A stretch of 64,000 bases of DNA from Nageia nagi (Eukaryota; Pinophyta). Positions 23,456-36,059 of the stretch are shown piece by piece. The translations under genes and the position numbers were made by a program. Numbering within the stretch: the stretch's first letter is position 1; every line of letters begins with the position of its first letter. The stretch is from positions 121,954,001 to 122,018,000 of the forward strand of contig JBITNC010000001.1 in the NCBI GenBank assembly GCA_050084985.1. Direction: 5' to 3'. The notes beneath the pieces were generated by a model. It searched no databases and was not told the origin of the DNA. It was given only the letters and a program-made list of their open reading frames with translations.

Positions 23456-26079
23456 CTCTCTTTTAATGTAAATTGGGTAGAAAATTGAAAAGACAAAGAA
23501 AAAAGAGAAAATTCAAAGAGAGTTTTCTCCAAAGATAAAAGTGAAGATAAGAACTTTTTATATTTTTGAAAAAATAATAGAATGTATATGGTTATACAAT
23601 GTATCAACTACTTAACCATTTTAACAAATGGTTTTTACAATACAATCATTAACTAATAGATGTTTTCTTTGTACAAGAGTAGTCATTCAACATCATGTTG
23701 AAATGAAGAGCCTCCATGAGCTTGCATACTCAAGTAACCTGCAATCTTAAGAAGAACCTACAAGCTATAAGCAACTCAAAAAACAAGATCAACTAGATAC
23801 ATCATATAATACATATAAAATAGATGTCATCAATAAATTGATCAAATATACCATGTCATCACATATGCATAAAACACCAAAGATGACATACATCAGCTAT
23901 ATATCACAAGTGCATACTAAAAAATATCAACCATAAAATGATATAACAATATCATTAGAGCACAAACTATCATATGCATAATCAACCAAATGATATAAAT
24001 GCATTCTCAAAAAAAAATTGATTTTTGATTTTTATGTTTATTTATTTTACTAGGTATTTATTGAAGGTATATGAATATATCATCACACCATAATATTTAT
24101 AATTTTAATTCTCCCTCTTGATAACAACTTCACCAAACAAATACGTATGTGATTATGTTATCTTAACCATATTATAAATGATAAAAAAAAATATAACTAA
24201 ACCACATTTTAGATTTGTAAGCTATAAATACCAACTTGACCAAACACAAAGCCAAGATTTATAAGGCAAAGCATAATCCATAACTAAAATAAACTTGACT
24301 TTACTAAGAGTGAGTCAAGACCCCACAAAAAATAAACTTGACTTTACCAAGAGTAAGACAAATGCCACATAAATTTGACTTTATCAAGAGTGAGTTAAGA
24401 TGCCATCATAACCATGCTACTAGTTAAGATGAATATGATATAAAAAGATAGCATTCATTCAACAAAGATGTAATTTTTCATCAAAGATTGTAATGTATGA
24501 TAAGGAAAAAACCTTTTTAACCACTCCATCCACTACAAGTTGCTAACAAATAGCAAAGTAGAAAGTCAATCCATCATCATGGATCTAACTTCCTAACATG
24601 AAAGTAAAATGTGATAAACAATGCCCTATAAATTATCAAGGAGATGCCAAACAATACTTATAGTCACAACCCTCCTAAGGATGAAGTAAGCATTACTTCA
24701 AACCTTCTTAAAGATAAAATTATTTTTCAATAAAATAATATGCTTGGAGTTTACTTGTTAATAAATAGCAATGTGGCACAATCCATCAACATGGATATTC
24801 TTCCAAAATATGAAAGTAAACAAAATATGGCATAATCTATCAACATAGATATTATTTCAAAGCATGGAAGTAAAAAAATATATCATAATCCATCAACATG
24901 GATATTCTTTCAAAACATGGAAGTAAACATGGATTTTATTCCCCTTTAAGAATAACTTCATAAAAATTGAAGAATATTACAAAGCTCTACAAATGTAGAG
25001 AGGTATGTACATTTTGTAAAGATAGCTTCTACACTTCTTTTCCAAAGCAAGATTAATATTACATTATCAATATCTTCAATAAGTCTTGTGAAGAAAGTTT
25101 AAAAACTTTTCACTCCAATAAAGCAAAAATTTAAGGATTAATACATAACAATTCCAATGTTGAGTAAGTTTACAAACTCTACTCCAACAAGCATATGTGC
25201 AGAAAAAAATTTCATTCAACTAAGATAAAAAAAATGTGCACAATAAATGAGGATAGTAATGTTTGAAGAAAGCTTACACAAACATTTTTTGTATTCAAAC
25301 GATGTGCATAATAAAATTGTTTTGAAAGTAAAAAAATGTACACAAATATCAATTCAATTTTAATGCATATTATAAATCAATGCTAATTTACAACCAAGGT
25401 ATAATGCATAAAATATTACTCAAATTTTCACTATACACATCCACACCATTTTAACAAAGTGCAGATACAAGCATCATAGCACATAACAAAAAATTTTATA
25501 CAAGCACATAAGGCAAATAATAATAACACCTATGCGCATAAAAATGTAAATAATTTACATTTAAGGCCACATTCCTCTTAAAAAAATGCCACATGCCCAT
25601 AAAATTTTATGAAGTGGAATTAAGAAAAAACTTACACTCATTAAGGTGATTTTAAAGTAGTCAACAAAAGAATTATGCATAAAAAAAATATAATTTGACC
25701 CACTAGAGTGCATTATTTAAATATTTTGCTCTTAAAAACAAATTAAGGCAAGATCCTTCATAGGATACCCACTTTATTAAAAAATTTAGCATAGGATACC
25801 ATTTTTAAAAAAAATCCTTGGATGCTTTAACAAGAAAAGCATGTGCAAACTTGTAATAATTATAATTTTTTTAAAAATAAAGCAAAAAAAGCTTATTTTT
25901 AGGCTTTTCTTTAAAAACAAATTAGGAAAGGTCACATTCCTTACCATAATGTGGTTGCAAAAATAATATTTGCTTTTCATTAAAAAATTGCCCTCCTTTA
26001 AAAAAATATTTCACTTTTGAAGAAAAATATTTTTTAAAAAAACTTTTATATATATATAATATAAAAACTGTGCATGCGC

Positions 26080-26235
26080 ATCTTGAAGGGTTGAGGGCAC
26101 CCAACAGGGGGCTGCACGCTGCCTTGCAAGCACCCAAGGACTGCTCTTTCCTGAAGGAGCTACACTCCTAGGAGGTCATGTGCCCTACCCTACAAGGGAT
26201 CATGGATTGGCCACAGTGCCCTTGGGTTTGTAAAA
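26080..26235. other. GC-rich island in LARD-like element leader
   Basis: About 150 bp of clearly higher G+C inside DNA dominated by poly-A/T runs, 0.55-0.7 kb from the PBS. It parallels the islands in both copia leaders. Confidence 0.55.
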
Positions 26236-26748
26236 AATTTTAATTCTGATATTTAAAAAAATATATATTTTTTAAATAAAAAATTTTATTAAAAAAATTT
26301 ATTTGATTTTTTTATTAAAAAAACTATTTTTTTAAATACAAAATTTTTTTAAAATAAAAAAATTAACAATATGTATATATATTAAAAATATATATAACCC
26401 AATTTTAAAAAATATATATCATCTATATATTTTAAATAAACTAGATTTTGCATACATGTAAGGTAATTTTTACAATCATACTAGAATTGTAAAACAAATA
26501 ATTGCAAGAATGGCATTATAGTTTTTAAAATTGAAAAACTTTTAAACATTTCTACATTAAGTATAAACTTGCAAATTTAAGCTATAATAACTCATTATTG
26601 CTATATCTAAGCAACTTTACTCAAAACTTGCATATTGTTACTACACATTAAGTAATTTTACTTTAAAAATTGACAAAGAATAAGGTAGGAGGAAGATTAT
26701 ACCTTTAAACCCTTTTTACCTCAAGAAAGAAGAGGAAAGACCTTTAAG

Positions 26749-26766
26749 AATGGCTCTGATAATACT
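26749..26766 (-). other. primer-binding site of LARD-like element
   Basis: Minus strand AGTATTATCAGAGCCATT directly after the LTR end CCATCA. ATCAGAGC matches the iMet PBS TGGTATCAGAGC; the first bases are mutated. Confidence 0.7.
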
Positions 26767-27252
26767 TGATGGAATTGAAAGATTCCATATAAACAAGATC
26801 ATCTTGAAGTTTCTTCAACAAATCTACCATTCATCCATATAGCAAAAATAAGAAATAAACACACAAAAGATAACACATGATGTATAGTGGTTCCTCCATC
26901 TCTTTGAAGTACATCCACTTTGAACCATCATTCTATTACTTTTTCAAAGATAACTCTCTTACAACTCTACATGACAAGCATTACCATGCTTCATCAAGTT
27001 AGATCAAATTACGTAATGAGAGGAGTACGTCTCTATTTATAAGAACTAATCCACCTTTTAACCTTCCTTTTACCCAAAGGTAAGGTTAAAGGTGTTTTTC
27101 TATTTATAATTTTTCTATATTTATTCCTCTTTCTATTTTTATTCTCTTAATGCTTTAAGATATCTAAAGATACTTTAAGCATTAAATGAATTTACATTAA
27201 AGAGAAATATTACACAATAAAATTATACAATATTATATTACAATTTCCAACA
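26767..27252 (-). repeat. 5' LTR of LARD-like element
   Basis: 486 bp; plus-strand ends TGATGG and CCAACA. TATA box at 27034-27041 (minus TATAAATA), palindrome at 27149-27183. Followed by TSD TGAAT at 27253-27257. Confidence 0.85.
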
Positions 27253-28679
27253 TGAATTGATAGAAAAATTTCCATTTTAAACTTTGAGGGGTTTAAACTA
27301 TTCAAAAATATTTAAAATTTGATGACACATCCCTACACAACGTGAACTTACTCCAGTTAGAAAATTATGCAAATCAAAGTTGAAAATCTAAAGTTATAAG
27401 TTCTCCAAGTTAATTTTTTGAATTCAAATTATTTCATAATTTTGGGCTAGAGCTGAAAATATTTTAATACTTTGAGTATCTCATATTGTACCATGTTTGA
27501 AATTGAAAGGTGAGTCAAGGGAAAACTTTTCTTGTTGACAAGATAGTTTGGGTCTCATTTATATTATTGTTGTACCTTCCATTGCTATATCACTCATGAA
27601 TCATTATTAAAGGTTGGGTATTGTGTGTCTCATTAATGTTGAAGATTCCTTAGCTTAGAGACTAGGAATTGAAGCACTTGGTGCAAAGTGTATCATGTGA
27701 TTCCTTCTATGATCATGGTGGGACATGTTGGCATAACTAGTTTGCTTTTATTTAGTTTGCATTTGGGCCTTCTAGGCTATAATGTAATAAATAGATTGAA
27801 GGTTATTATGGATGTCTTAAAAATTAATTTAAGATTACTTTTTGGATGCTATATTTTGAAACTCTTTTGAAACCATAAGAGACTTTTGATGGTTATTTTT
27901 ATTTACTAATTTTATACTAAATTTGGAAGACTAGAACATCTTGTGATATCTATTGAACTAGTTGTAGCCTAAGCTATGAGTAAGGGAATAGATCCAAGGT
28001 TGGTAAGTTGATTAAAATGGAACATATTTGTGTAAACTTGATGGTTTGATTGCTAAAAAGGATTCAAGTACTTATATCTAGAACTCCCAAGACTATGTTT
28101 GCCAAGATTTGGGCTATGTTATCAACAAGGCTTAGGATCTAATTGATTTATTGAGAAAGTAAATCATGATTGATTAGATAGTAATTCTTAGCATGGTTGT
28201 TAGGTTCAACATCGTAAGAATGGGTTGGTGTTATTACCGTTTTTACATCCTTATGATTGCTAAAAATATATTGGGCTTGATAAAGTCATTGAGTTCCATC
28301 CCATGAAGGGAAGACTATATACCAAGTGTTTTATTTAACCCTACATTTTTTTATAGAATACTATTGCTATAATTAAAGTGTGTGGTTAATCAAATAGAGG
28401 GATTAATATTTTTAATTTGGTAACTTGTTTTGGGATATAGGAAAAAGTTGCATGAGCCTAGATGACATCTTCAAAAGCTTTGACTTCTTAACACCTTTTA
28501 CACATTACACTCCAAGGTTGGATGAAAAATATTATGTGTCTCTTCACAAATAATTTCACTAGATGCATTGATTATGTGAGCATTTGAGTTCTATATAATA
28601 ATAATTTAGTTTTTATGCATGTAAAGGTAAAAAATTTATGTTTCAATTTTGGTCATGTTAGTAATTAGTTAGCCTTTTA

Positions 28680-30110
28680 TTTTGATATGTTTGTTAGTTT
28701 CCTTCATTTTTCATTCTATTTCACTTATGTATTTCTCATTTATTTTATCCCTCCTTTTGATAAGTCATTTCATAATGCATTCCTCTCATCCAATCCCTTA
28801 TTCTAACACTCCACCTCTATTTATGAATCTCATACCTTCTACACCTCCTCCTCCCATTGGGGAAGGTTTCCTACCTGATTGAAATTACTATCATTATTCT
28901 AATGATGGTCATGTGTTGAAAGCCTCACATAGTCTTCATCATCCATTTTTAGCTACTTATATCACCCCTTACAATAGCTTTTGTATAATTCACCCATCCC
29001 TATAAAGGATCTATCTCATCTTACTTTGTGACCCATCCTCACTTCTATATCATTCTTTTGTACCCCATACCTCCACCAAAATTGATTTTTGTATCCCTTG
29101 ATGAGCTATAATACTATCAAGGTATTCAAGATCCCCCCCCTTCCACTCTTGTGTAGATGATCTCTACTACATCTACTTCTTAGGCCCATTTGTTGTAACT
29201 TACTTCTTATATTCCTATGGATATATTTGTATACTTATCCTCACTTGAGTCCACCTTGCTTTGGATATTCTGAAGTTGTTCAATTTTTTAGGATTCCACC
29301 TCTACTTCTATGTTTCTTCTATGCCATCTATTATTGTACCTCCCCCTTCATTTTATGGCTTCTCTTCACCTTCTCATCCTCCACCCTCATTGTGTACACA
29401 TCCTCTTACATGTTTATATTCTTTTACATTATTTATAGTTCCTTTCCCTTTTCCCATTTCTTTTTATCTAATATATGTTCCTATACCTTGTCCTTTATTT
29501 TCATAACAAATAGCTTAGCCTTCTTTGACATTGGTTGAACTTCTACTCCATCTTTTCATGCATACTCATAATACATATTTATCCTTTTTATGATCCTACA
29601 TCATCAATTGATTCTTTTATACCACCAACCCATCCTTCTATTGTACTAATAAATTGATTCACCACTTCCTTATTCTACATAAACATCATATCCTACATCT
29701 TTTCATTCTATGTAGACATCACCATAGCCCCAATATTATCCCTCTTTTCAACTACAACCATAACCACAACCTGTGTATGATTTTTCTCAAACCACACCAT
29801 CATATTCTTTGGTGCCATTACTTTTTCAACCACCACTTTAGGTACCATTGCATCCACCTCCTAAACCATCACCCTTTCATCAAGCCCTTCATATCCATAT
29901 CCCTCACCACACCAACCAATCAATATCTACCATCTTCCTCTACCCCTTAGTATCCACCACCACCTCCTTACTCAAACACATCTTATGTAGCCACATCATT
30001 AGAGTCGGTTTCACCTACTTCATTAGTCTCTTAAATCCTATTAGAGTAAAAAGTCTAGAATCTCATCAAAATGGATATAACAAACCCACTCATAGCCAAA
30101 TTTGTAAATA
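28680..30110 (+). other. T/C-rich leader of Tat element
   Basis: Strongly pyrimidine-biased on the plus strand, with runs such as CCTCCTCCTCCCATT. Overlapping open stretches rich in Pro, Ser, His and Phe come from this bias and match no known protein. The first 300 bp are shared with copy 1 at 15625-15960. Confidence 0.55.
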
Positions 30111-30159
30111 ACTCATACACCCATATATACTATTTTATAATATCCAAATAATTTTAAAC

Positions 30160-30720
30160 TCCATAAATTTGAACAATTCAAAGGTAAAAAGGATCCCTAA
30201 GAGCACCTTAGGATGTTTAAAATTCTATGTTACCTAATTAGATATATTGAACAATTCAAAGGTAAAGTGGATCCCCAAAAACACCTTAGCTATGTTTAAA
30301 AACCTATCCTTAAGAATCCAAGCTAAGGATTGGTTCAATAACTTACCACATCATAGTCTCTACACATTTGAACATTTGGACAATGTCTTCCTTGATCATT
30401 ATTTAATAAATATTAAGAGGAATGCATCCAATCCTAAATTTGTATAACCTTAGTATGATGATGACAGTTTCAATGACTATGTTTTTGAATAGATGGTCAT
30501 GATTAATGATCTCACATTTTGCATTCCCTCAAATGAATTGGTGGAGATGTTTTCTTGGATTTATGGGAAACACATATGTTCTGCATTACAAATACAAAAA
30601 TATCATTCATTTGAGAAGGCCATAATACAAGCCAAGTTGATATAAGAGGTTAAGTTTAATAAGGGATACCTTAATATGAAGAATAAAATAGACTACCTTA
30701 GTTAAAATAACAAAAACAAC
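30160..30720 (+). pseudogene. Tat gypsy gag (decayed, with internal duplication)
   Basis: The open stretch 30247-30447 reads, with one frame change, EQFKGKVDPQKHL then NLSLRIQAKDWFNNLPHHSL and FEHLDNVFLDHYLINIKRN. This is the retrotransposon gag pattern (W-F/Y-NxLP, F..F..Y). A ~78 bp segment beginning TTGAACAATTCAAAGGTAAA is tandemly duplicated (about 30168 and 30246). Stops follow after 30447 but gag-like text continues to about 30720 (YGKHICSALQIQKYHSFEKA). Confidence 0.75.
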
Positions 30721-31739
30721 TATGTTGGTGGAAGTCATTATAAACCACCATAAGTAGGGGAAGTGACCCTAGAGACAATTGCACACTACATATCTAATAA
30801 TCCTATCCTATTTGATCTTATCCACCATTTCTTCCACCCTCATTTCATTATCTATATCCTCCCTCACAAAATTATCCTTCTCTACCAGTTTACATCCTAA
30901 TTATTTTTATCTTCCACCCCAAACTTTTATTCATAACTTGTTAGATCCTCCACCCTTAACGCCTATTCCATATTTTCAATTTCCTCCTTGCACCCACATA
31001 ACTTCACTTCATTGCTTAATCTTTGTATAATAGTTTCCAAAAGATATATGATGCTTATCATACCAAGCTCTTCTTGATATTTTTCCTCGTGGTCCTAATT
31101 GGGTAAAATCTGTTTGGTACCATGATAACAAGTTTTTCAACTATCATCATTAAGTAGATTATGATACAAATAAATATTGTAAACTTAATAACCTAGTACA
31201 AGATATGGTCAAGGATGGGCACCTTAATATTGATAAATCTCTCTCTCCTATAAATCAACCTCTAATAATGTTTTGAACATCCCCTTCCATGAAATAGTTC
31301 AACTTCTTCTAAAGAGGCTTCCACTTCTCATTCTATCACCAACCAAATTAATCTTGTAAAATACCTTCTTTTTATGCAAGGCTTTGTAGGCATGGTCAAT
31401 GGTTCTGGGCATAGTGATAGAGGCCCTGGTTGACCTTCTACTTCATTTGAAGATACACATTCTTATGCACTTACTATGGTCATTTCTATTGGGCCTAGTG
31501 CTTCTATTCCCACTCACCATCAAAAGCAATCCCACCTAGCAATTGAATGCAGTTACCACAAATCTAACCATTTATGATTTTCTTCAATAATACACCCACC
31601 ATCACTAAGCCATGAACAAAAACTTACAATCCATTAACCTAGATGAGAATAATTGTAAGTCCTTTTTTCTCATTTTGTTGGTAGTGTGTGTACATATCTA
31701 TATCCTTATATTATCCTTTATGATCATAAGATTAATGAT

Positions 31740-32240
31740 ATTGAGGACATAAATGATGAATATCTCCCTATGCACATCAATTATATTGATGGGTTATCCT
31801 TCAAATGGGTTCTCATTTATACAAGGTTTTCAATTGATATAATTTATTAGAACACCCTTGATAGCCTTAATCTCCCTCCCACTAATATTGTTTGACTTAC
31901 CCTCACCTTGTGGTCCTTAAAAAATGCATTATTTTTTACTCTTCATACAATCATCCTCCCTATCAAGTCAAGTCTAAAGATTATGTCGATCCTATATTGC
32001 ATTATTGGAGGTTAGCTTGATTATAACCTTCTTCTTGTTCATTATTGGATTATATACATATGATATGTTCCTTCCCATTTCATCAATACCTTAAATATGT
32101 AAATGATAGAAGTATTCATTGTATCTTAGTCAACTTTAACATGTTTAGTCATTGTCATTTTATTCAACTTGCTTCTAGTCCTAAGCTCTTGTCAACCCAT
32201 CTCTATCCCACTTGTGTCTACCTCTCCTTTTGAATCCTCC
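31740..32240 (+). pseudogene. Tat gypsy aspartic protease (decayed)
   Basis: Reads KWVLIYTRFSIDIIY then NTLDSLNLPP, corresponding to VLIDTGSSxxIIY and the following helix of gypsy protease. Later comes LDYNLLLVHYWIIYI, corresponding to YNxLLGRPWIH. The catalytic Asp-Thr-Gly has become Tyr-Thr-Arg, so it is inactive. Stops and shifts occur. Position between gag and RT fits. Confidence 0.7.
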
Positions 32241-34519
32241 TTCATAATGTCCCACCTTGGTTTACCCCTATTCCTAGACCTTCATTAGGTCCTCATCCAC
32301 CTACATCATACCACCCTTATTATCCTCTACAACAAGCATTCATTCGCACTCATCCCATTATTTATCCAACCTTAGTGTTCACCTAATTCTTTTTCCTTTT
32401 ATTTTACCTACTCTAATCATTTATTTTACATTATCTTATCATCTTCTTCTATCTCTTAATGTCTTCCCTCTCTTCTTTAGAATCCTCCACCTTATCTTAG
32501 TCCACACTTCATTCTTTTACACCTTTTTTCCACTTCCCTTTGTTTCCTCTCTATTTATGGTCTCTTCTTCCTCTATCATACTTCCTCTTCCTTCTCATCC
32601 TATTTTCTCTACTTATCTTGCCAAGAGTTTTGAAGATGAGCATCTTATCAAAGAGGAAACCTAATCCATACTTATTTTCCTATTGAGCCTCTTCCTCCCC
32701 TTTTTTTATTTCTCTTCTCTTTGTATTTTTTCATCTTTTCCTATAATATCTCTTGTTGATTCCTCTTCCTTTATCCCATCATGTCCCATATCTTCCTCAT
32801 CAAGTGTATGGTATACTCAACCCAAACTTATCTTATAAATTTTGTACACATGTCCTTTAAGTTGTCTAGCTTAAACTTAGGAGAGTATGTTGTTCATAAT
32901 ATACATATCTTCCCTTCCTATTATTCAAACCACCAAGATTTTGGTTGCCCTTATGACTAGTCATCTATTGTTGGTAGTATTTATCTATAGGTCCTATCAA
33001 CGAGAGACCCTAATTTTTTATGTTGGTATTGGTACTCCCATAGATATTTCATAATCAATTGAGTGTGAAGAATATTTTATGGAACTATAGAGTTCCAAAC
33101 CTTCTTATATCATGAGATGCTTCCAACACTTCAAGTGGTAGGGTTATGTTTTGGGATGATGTGAGAATGGTCCCCACTACATACTAGATGTTCCCTTTAA
33201 TTATCCCAAAGATAAATTTGAGTTATCGTACCATAAATTAACAAAATAATAGTATCAAAAAAATTTTATAGGACTTTATCTTTAACCCCTTAGAGGACCA
33301 TATAGATGAGGTCAAAGTAAGTACAAATTATCACTTGATGATCCTTCCTCTTCTCTTACATAATTTATCTTCTTGAATGACTTATTTAAAGTATTTTAGC
33401 ATATTGAAGATGAGTCAATTCATATTTATAATCTTCTAGAAAATGAGTACATACATAATATTATTCTATATTGCATACCACTTCTTTATATCTAATTTTA
33501 GTATCAAACCCCTTTGTATATTCCTTTCATCAATTTTTGATCCCCTCTCCATGATGCTTCCTCTTCTAGATCAACTACCACCTTCTATATATCCTACACT
33601 TTCACCTTCTCCTTCCACTTTTATGTTTTTCCTTCTACTTTTCTTTTTTCCTCTATATAATGATGAAAATGATCATGATACCTATACCTTATTCACTTAT
33701 TATGATGCTTCAAAAGATGATTCTATTGAATTTTTGCCTAACCACAAAATAATTTGGATTTTATCAAACATATTCTTCAATATCATAATCCCTATACAAA
33801 TGATTTTACTTTTGAATGACACCCCATTCCACCTCCTCCTTATTTTGTTCTCACTCCACCTTTTCTTTTTCTTTTTAAATAATTTGTTTATAAAATGTAT
33901 ATTTAATATATAGTTATTGTACAATGAGTTGCATATTTGTTTATGTAGATATTTCTTTAATTGATGCTTTTGTTTATAGTATTTTTTTTATTTTGTAGGA
34001 ACTTTTTTTAGTTACCATGGAATATGGATTTTTTTCTCCTCTACAATCTATAGAATATTATGCTTGAAATTTTCCTTTTGATCCTAATACAATTGATTTT
34101 GTTCAAATACCTTCTATGCTTATTATTATTTGTTTTTCATGCCTTAGCTAGAAAGGGATTTTTTTTATCTTCCTTTCCCTTCTACATGTTATTTTGTTTA
34201 TCCATTGGTTTGATGATGATTATTATTCTCCTTTAGTGAAAATTAATGATAAATAATTCATCCACATTCCCATCAGTTAGAGGATATATCCCATATGCTT
34301 ATTGAGGAGACTATAGATATTGACCTTTTTGATGACCCTATCAAACCACAAGTTGTCCAAATAGGGAATTATTTGATTGTAGAGGAATGCAAGCAAATTA
34401 TGATCATTTTGAGACATTATTGACACATGTTTTCTTAGTCCTACAAATATATGCTATGTCTCAATCTAGTTGTTCATAACCTCACCTTTTATTTTAAGTT
34501 TAATCCAATCAAATAGAAA
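32241..34519 (+). other. pyrimidine-rich spacer between Tat protease and RT
   Basis: About 2.3 kb, T/C-rich on the plus strand. The longest open stretch (33443-33913, 156 codons) is Leu/Phe/Ser/Pro-rich low-complexity sequence with no recognised domain. Probably decayed gag-pol linker or an old insertion. Confidence 0.4.
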
Positions 34520-35260
34520 CTAAGTAAAATGCATCCTATAATGGAATCAATGGTTAAAGATGAGTTTCAAAAGTTGTTAGATGTAGGATTCATCTAAACT
34601 ATACATTACCATCAATGGATCTTGAACATGGTACATATAATTACCAATCCAAATGGAAACATTTGAATATGCATTACCTTAGATATTTTAATAAAGCATT
34701 ACTAAAAGATAACTTTCCATTGCTTGGCATAGATCAATTAGTTGATTCCACATTTGTTCATGAGATGTTGTCCCTCATGGATGATATTTTGAGGTATAAT
34801 AAAATTAAAATTACATACCAAGGCCAACATATAATTACTTTCACAACACCATGGGGGATGTTGTGCTATAATGTCATGCCTTTTGGTCTAAAAAATATAG
34901 GAGCAATTTATTAATGGCCTATGACTTACATATTCCATGACTACATGCATGATATTGTAAAATCTTACATGGATGACTTGCTTATAAAATCTAAAATGTG
35001 TGAGAAATATTTTGATGTCTTGTCTAAAGTGCTTGATATGTTATTGGATCATAATGCTTGACTCAATCCTAAGAAGTAAATATTTTATTTCACATCAAAA
35101 AAACTTTTAGGATTTGTAGTCTCCAAAAGAGATATTGAGGTTGATCCAAACAACGCTAAGGTTATTCAAGATATGTCTTTCCCTTCTACATTAAAATAGT
35201 TAAGAAGTTGCAAGGTAAGATTAAAATGATTTATAACTTTATTTTCTAATTATCATATAA
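34520..35260 (+). pseudogene. Tat gypsy reverse transcriptase (decayed)
   Basis: Starts HPIMESMVKDEFQKLLDVGFI, then the open stretch 34615-34914 with FRYFNKALLKDNFPL-like, LVDSTFVHEMLSLMDDI, TFTTPWGMLCYNVMPFGLKN. The catalytic box is YMDD at 34966-34977 within DIVKSYMDDLLIKSK, followed by KLLGFVVSKRDIEVDPNNAK near 35100-35150. This order is diagnostic for gypsy RT. A frameshift near 34650 and several stops break it. Confidence 0.9.
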
Positions 35261-35269
35261 ATTTATACC

Positions 35270-36030
35270 TTTCAATAATATTTTTAATAAATGGATAGAC
35301 TTCAAATGGAATATTGATTATCAAGCAATTTTCAAAGGATAAAGCATTATCTCACTTCACCTCTAGTTCTAGTGCCACCTTGGCCGAATGTTTCTTTCAT
35401 TTATATGTATTATCTATTGATTTTTCCCTAGTAATCATGTTATAAGAAAAGAATGGGACCAATAGAGAGAAATCCATTTACTATCTTAGTCATACTTAAC
35501 TATGAAACTCACCATATTTATCTATAAAAGTTATATCTTTTCATTTTGTTTACATTGAAGAAATTATGCCACTATATGCTTAATAGTACCACCCTTATCT
35601 TTTTAAAGGGCCATTCCACTTTAATACATGATGAATCATGCCTAAAACAACTCTAGAACCTCCAAATGGATCATGATCCTAACAAAATTTGACCTTGAGT
35701 TCATTAGCCAAAATCTATTAAAGGTTGAATTATTATAGACTAGCTTGATAAAACTCTATTATAAAATGATGATCTCCTTGTTATTGATCATTATGATGCA
35801 TCCATATTTTGTATCTCTGAGTTTAAGAAACTTATTTACCTCAAATATGAACCTATCCTTGCATTGCACTTTGATGGGTCAAAGTGTGGTCTAAGGGGAT
35901 GTAAGAGTCAATCTTATTACACCATAAAAGGAACCCATTTCTTTATCCTTTAAACTCAGCATCCCTTGACTATTAACAATGTTGAATATGAAGTACTAAT
36001 CCTATGCCCTTTGATGGTGGATGCAAATGT
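35270..36030 (+). pseudogene. tandem RNase H domains: gypsy RNase H plus archaeal-like RNase H (decayed)
   Basis: The first RNase H is seen as EKNGTNREKSIYYLS, TNYETHHIY and TLKKLCHYML (35440-35600). A second RNase H begins LALHFDGSKCGLRGC at about 35855-35895 and continues with TINNVEYEVLILCPLM near 35970-36020, corresponding to TNNxAEYEALLLGL. In plants such a second, archaeal-like RNase H between gypsy RNase H and integrase marks the Tat lineage. Both are broken by stops. Confidence 0.75.
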
Positions 36031-36059
36031 ACCCACTACCCAAGAAATATGGCTTTTCA

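Larger units (their letters stand above)
22985..27252 (-). mobile_element. non-coding (LARD-like) LTR retrotransposon, 4.27 kb, complete
   Basis: Two homologous LTRs (22985-23455 and 26767-27252) flank 3.3 kb of AT-rich DNA with no recognisable gag, protease, RT or integrase. The PBS beside the right LTR and the polypurine tract beside the left LTR set the orientation as minus. The perfect 5 bp duplication TGAAT proves a single retrotransposition event. LTR ends (TGTTGGAA...), the TATA box, the U3 palindrome and a GC-rich leader island resemble the copia family at 10429 and 55638. It was therefore probably mobilised in trans by that or a related family. LTRs differ at many sites, so it is not young. 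Confidence 0.85.
19593..28663. mobile_element. 9.07 kb insertion in direct-repeat copy 2, type uncertain
   Basis: Defined by comparison with copy 1, where the sequence is continuous. It starts TGTCATGACC, a common plant LTR start, and ends GGTCATGTTAGTA, giving a short inverted match (CATGACC/GGTCATG). Flanks carry the 5 bp duplication ATTAG. Removing the nested element at 22985-27252 leaves about 4.8 kb (19593-22984 plus 27253-28663) without any recognisable gag or pol. LTRs could not be delimited. Open stretches such as 20692-21096 do not resemble known proteins. It may be a non-autonomous retrotransposon or a degraded one. Confidence 0.55.

Noticed and set aside
33443-33913. 156-codon plus-strand ORF
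   Set aside because: Leu/Phe/Ser/Pro-rich product of T/C-biased DNA; apparent membrane segments are compositional.
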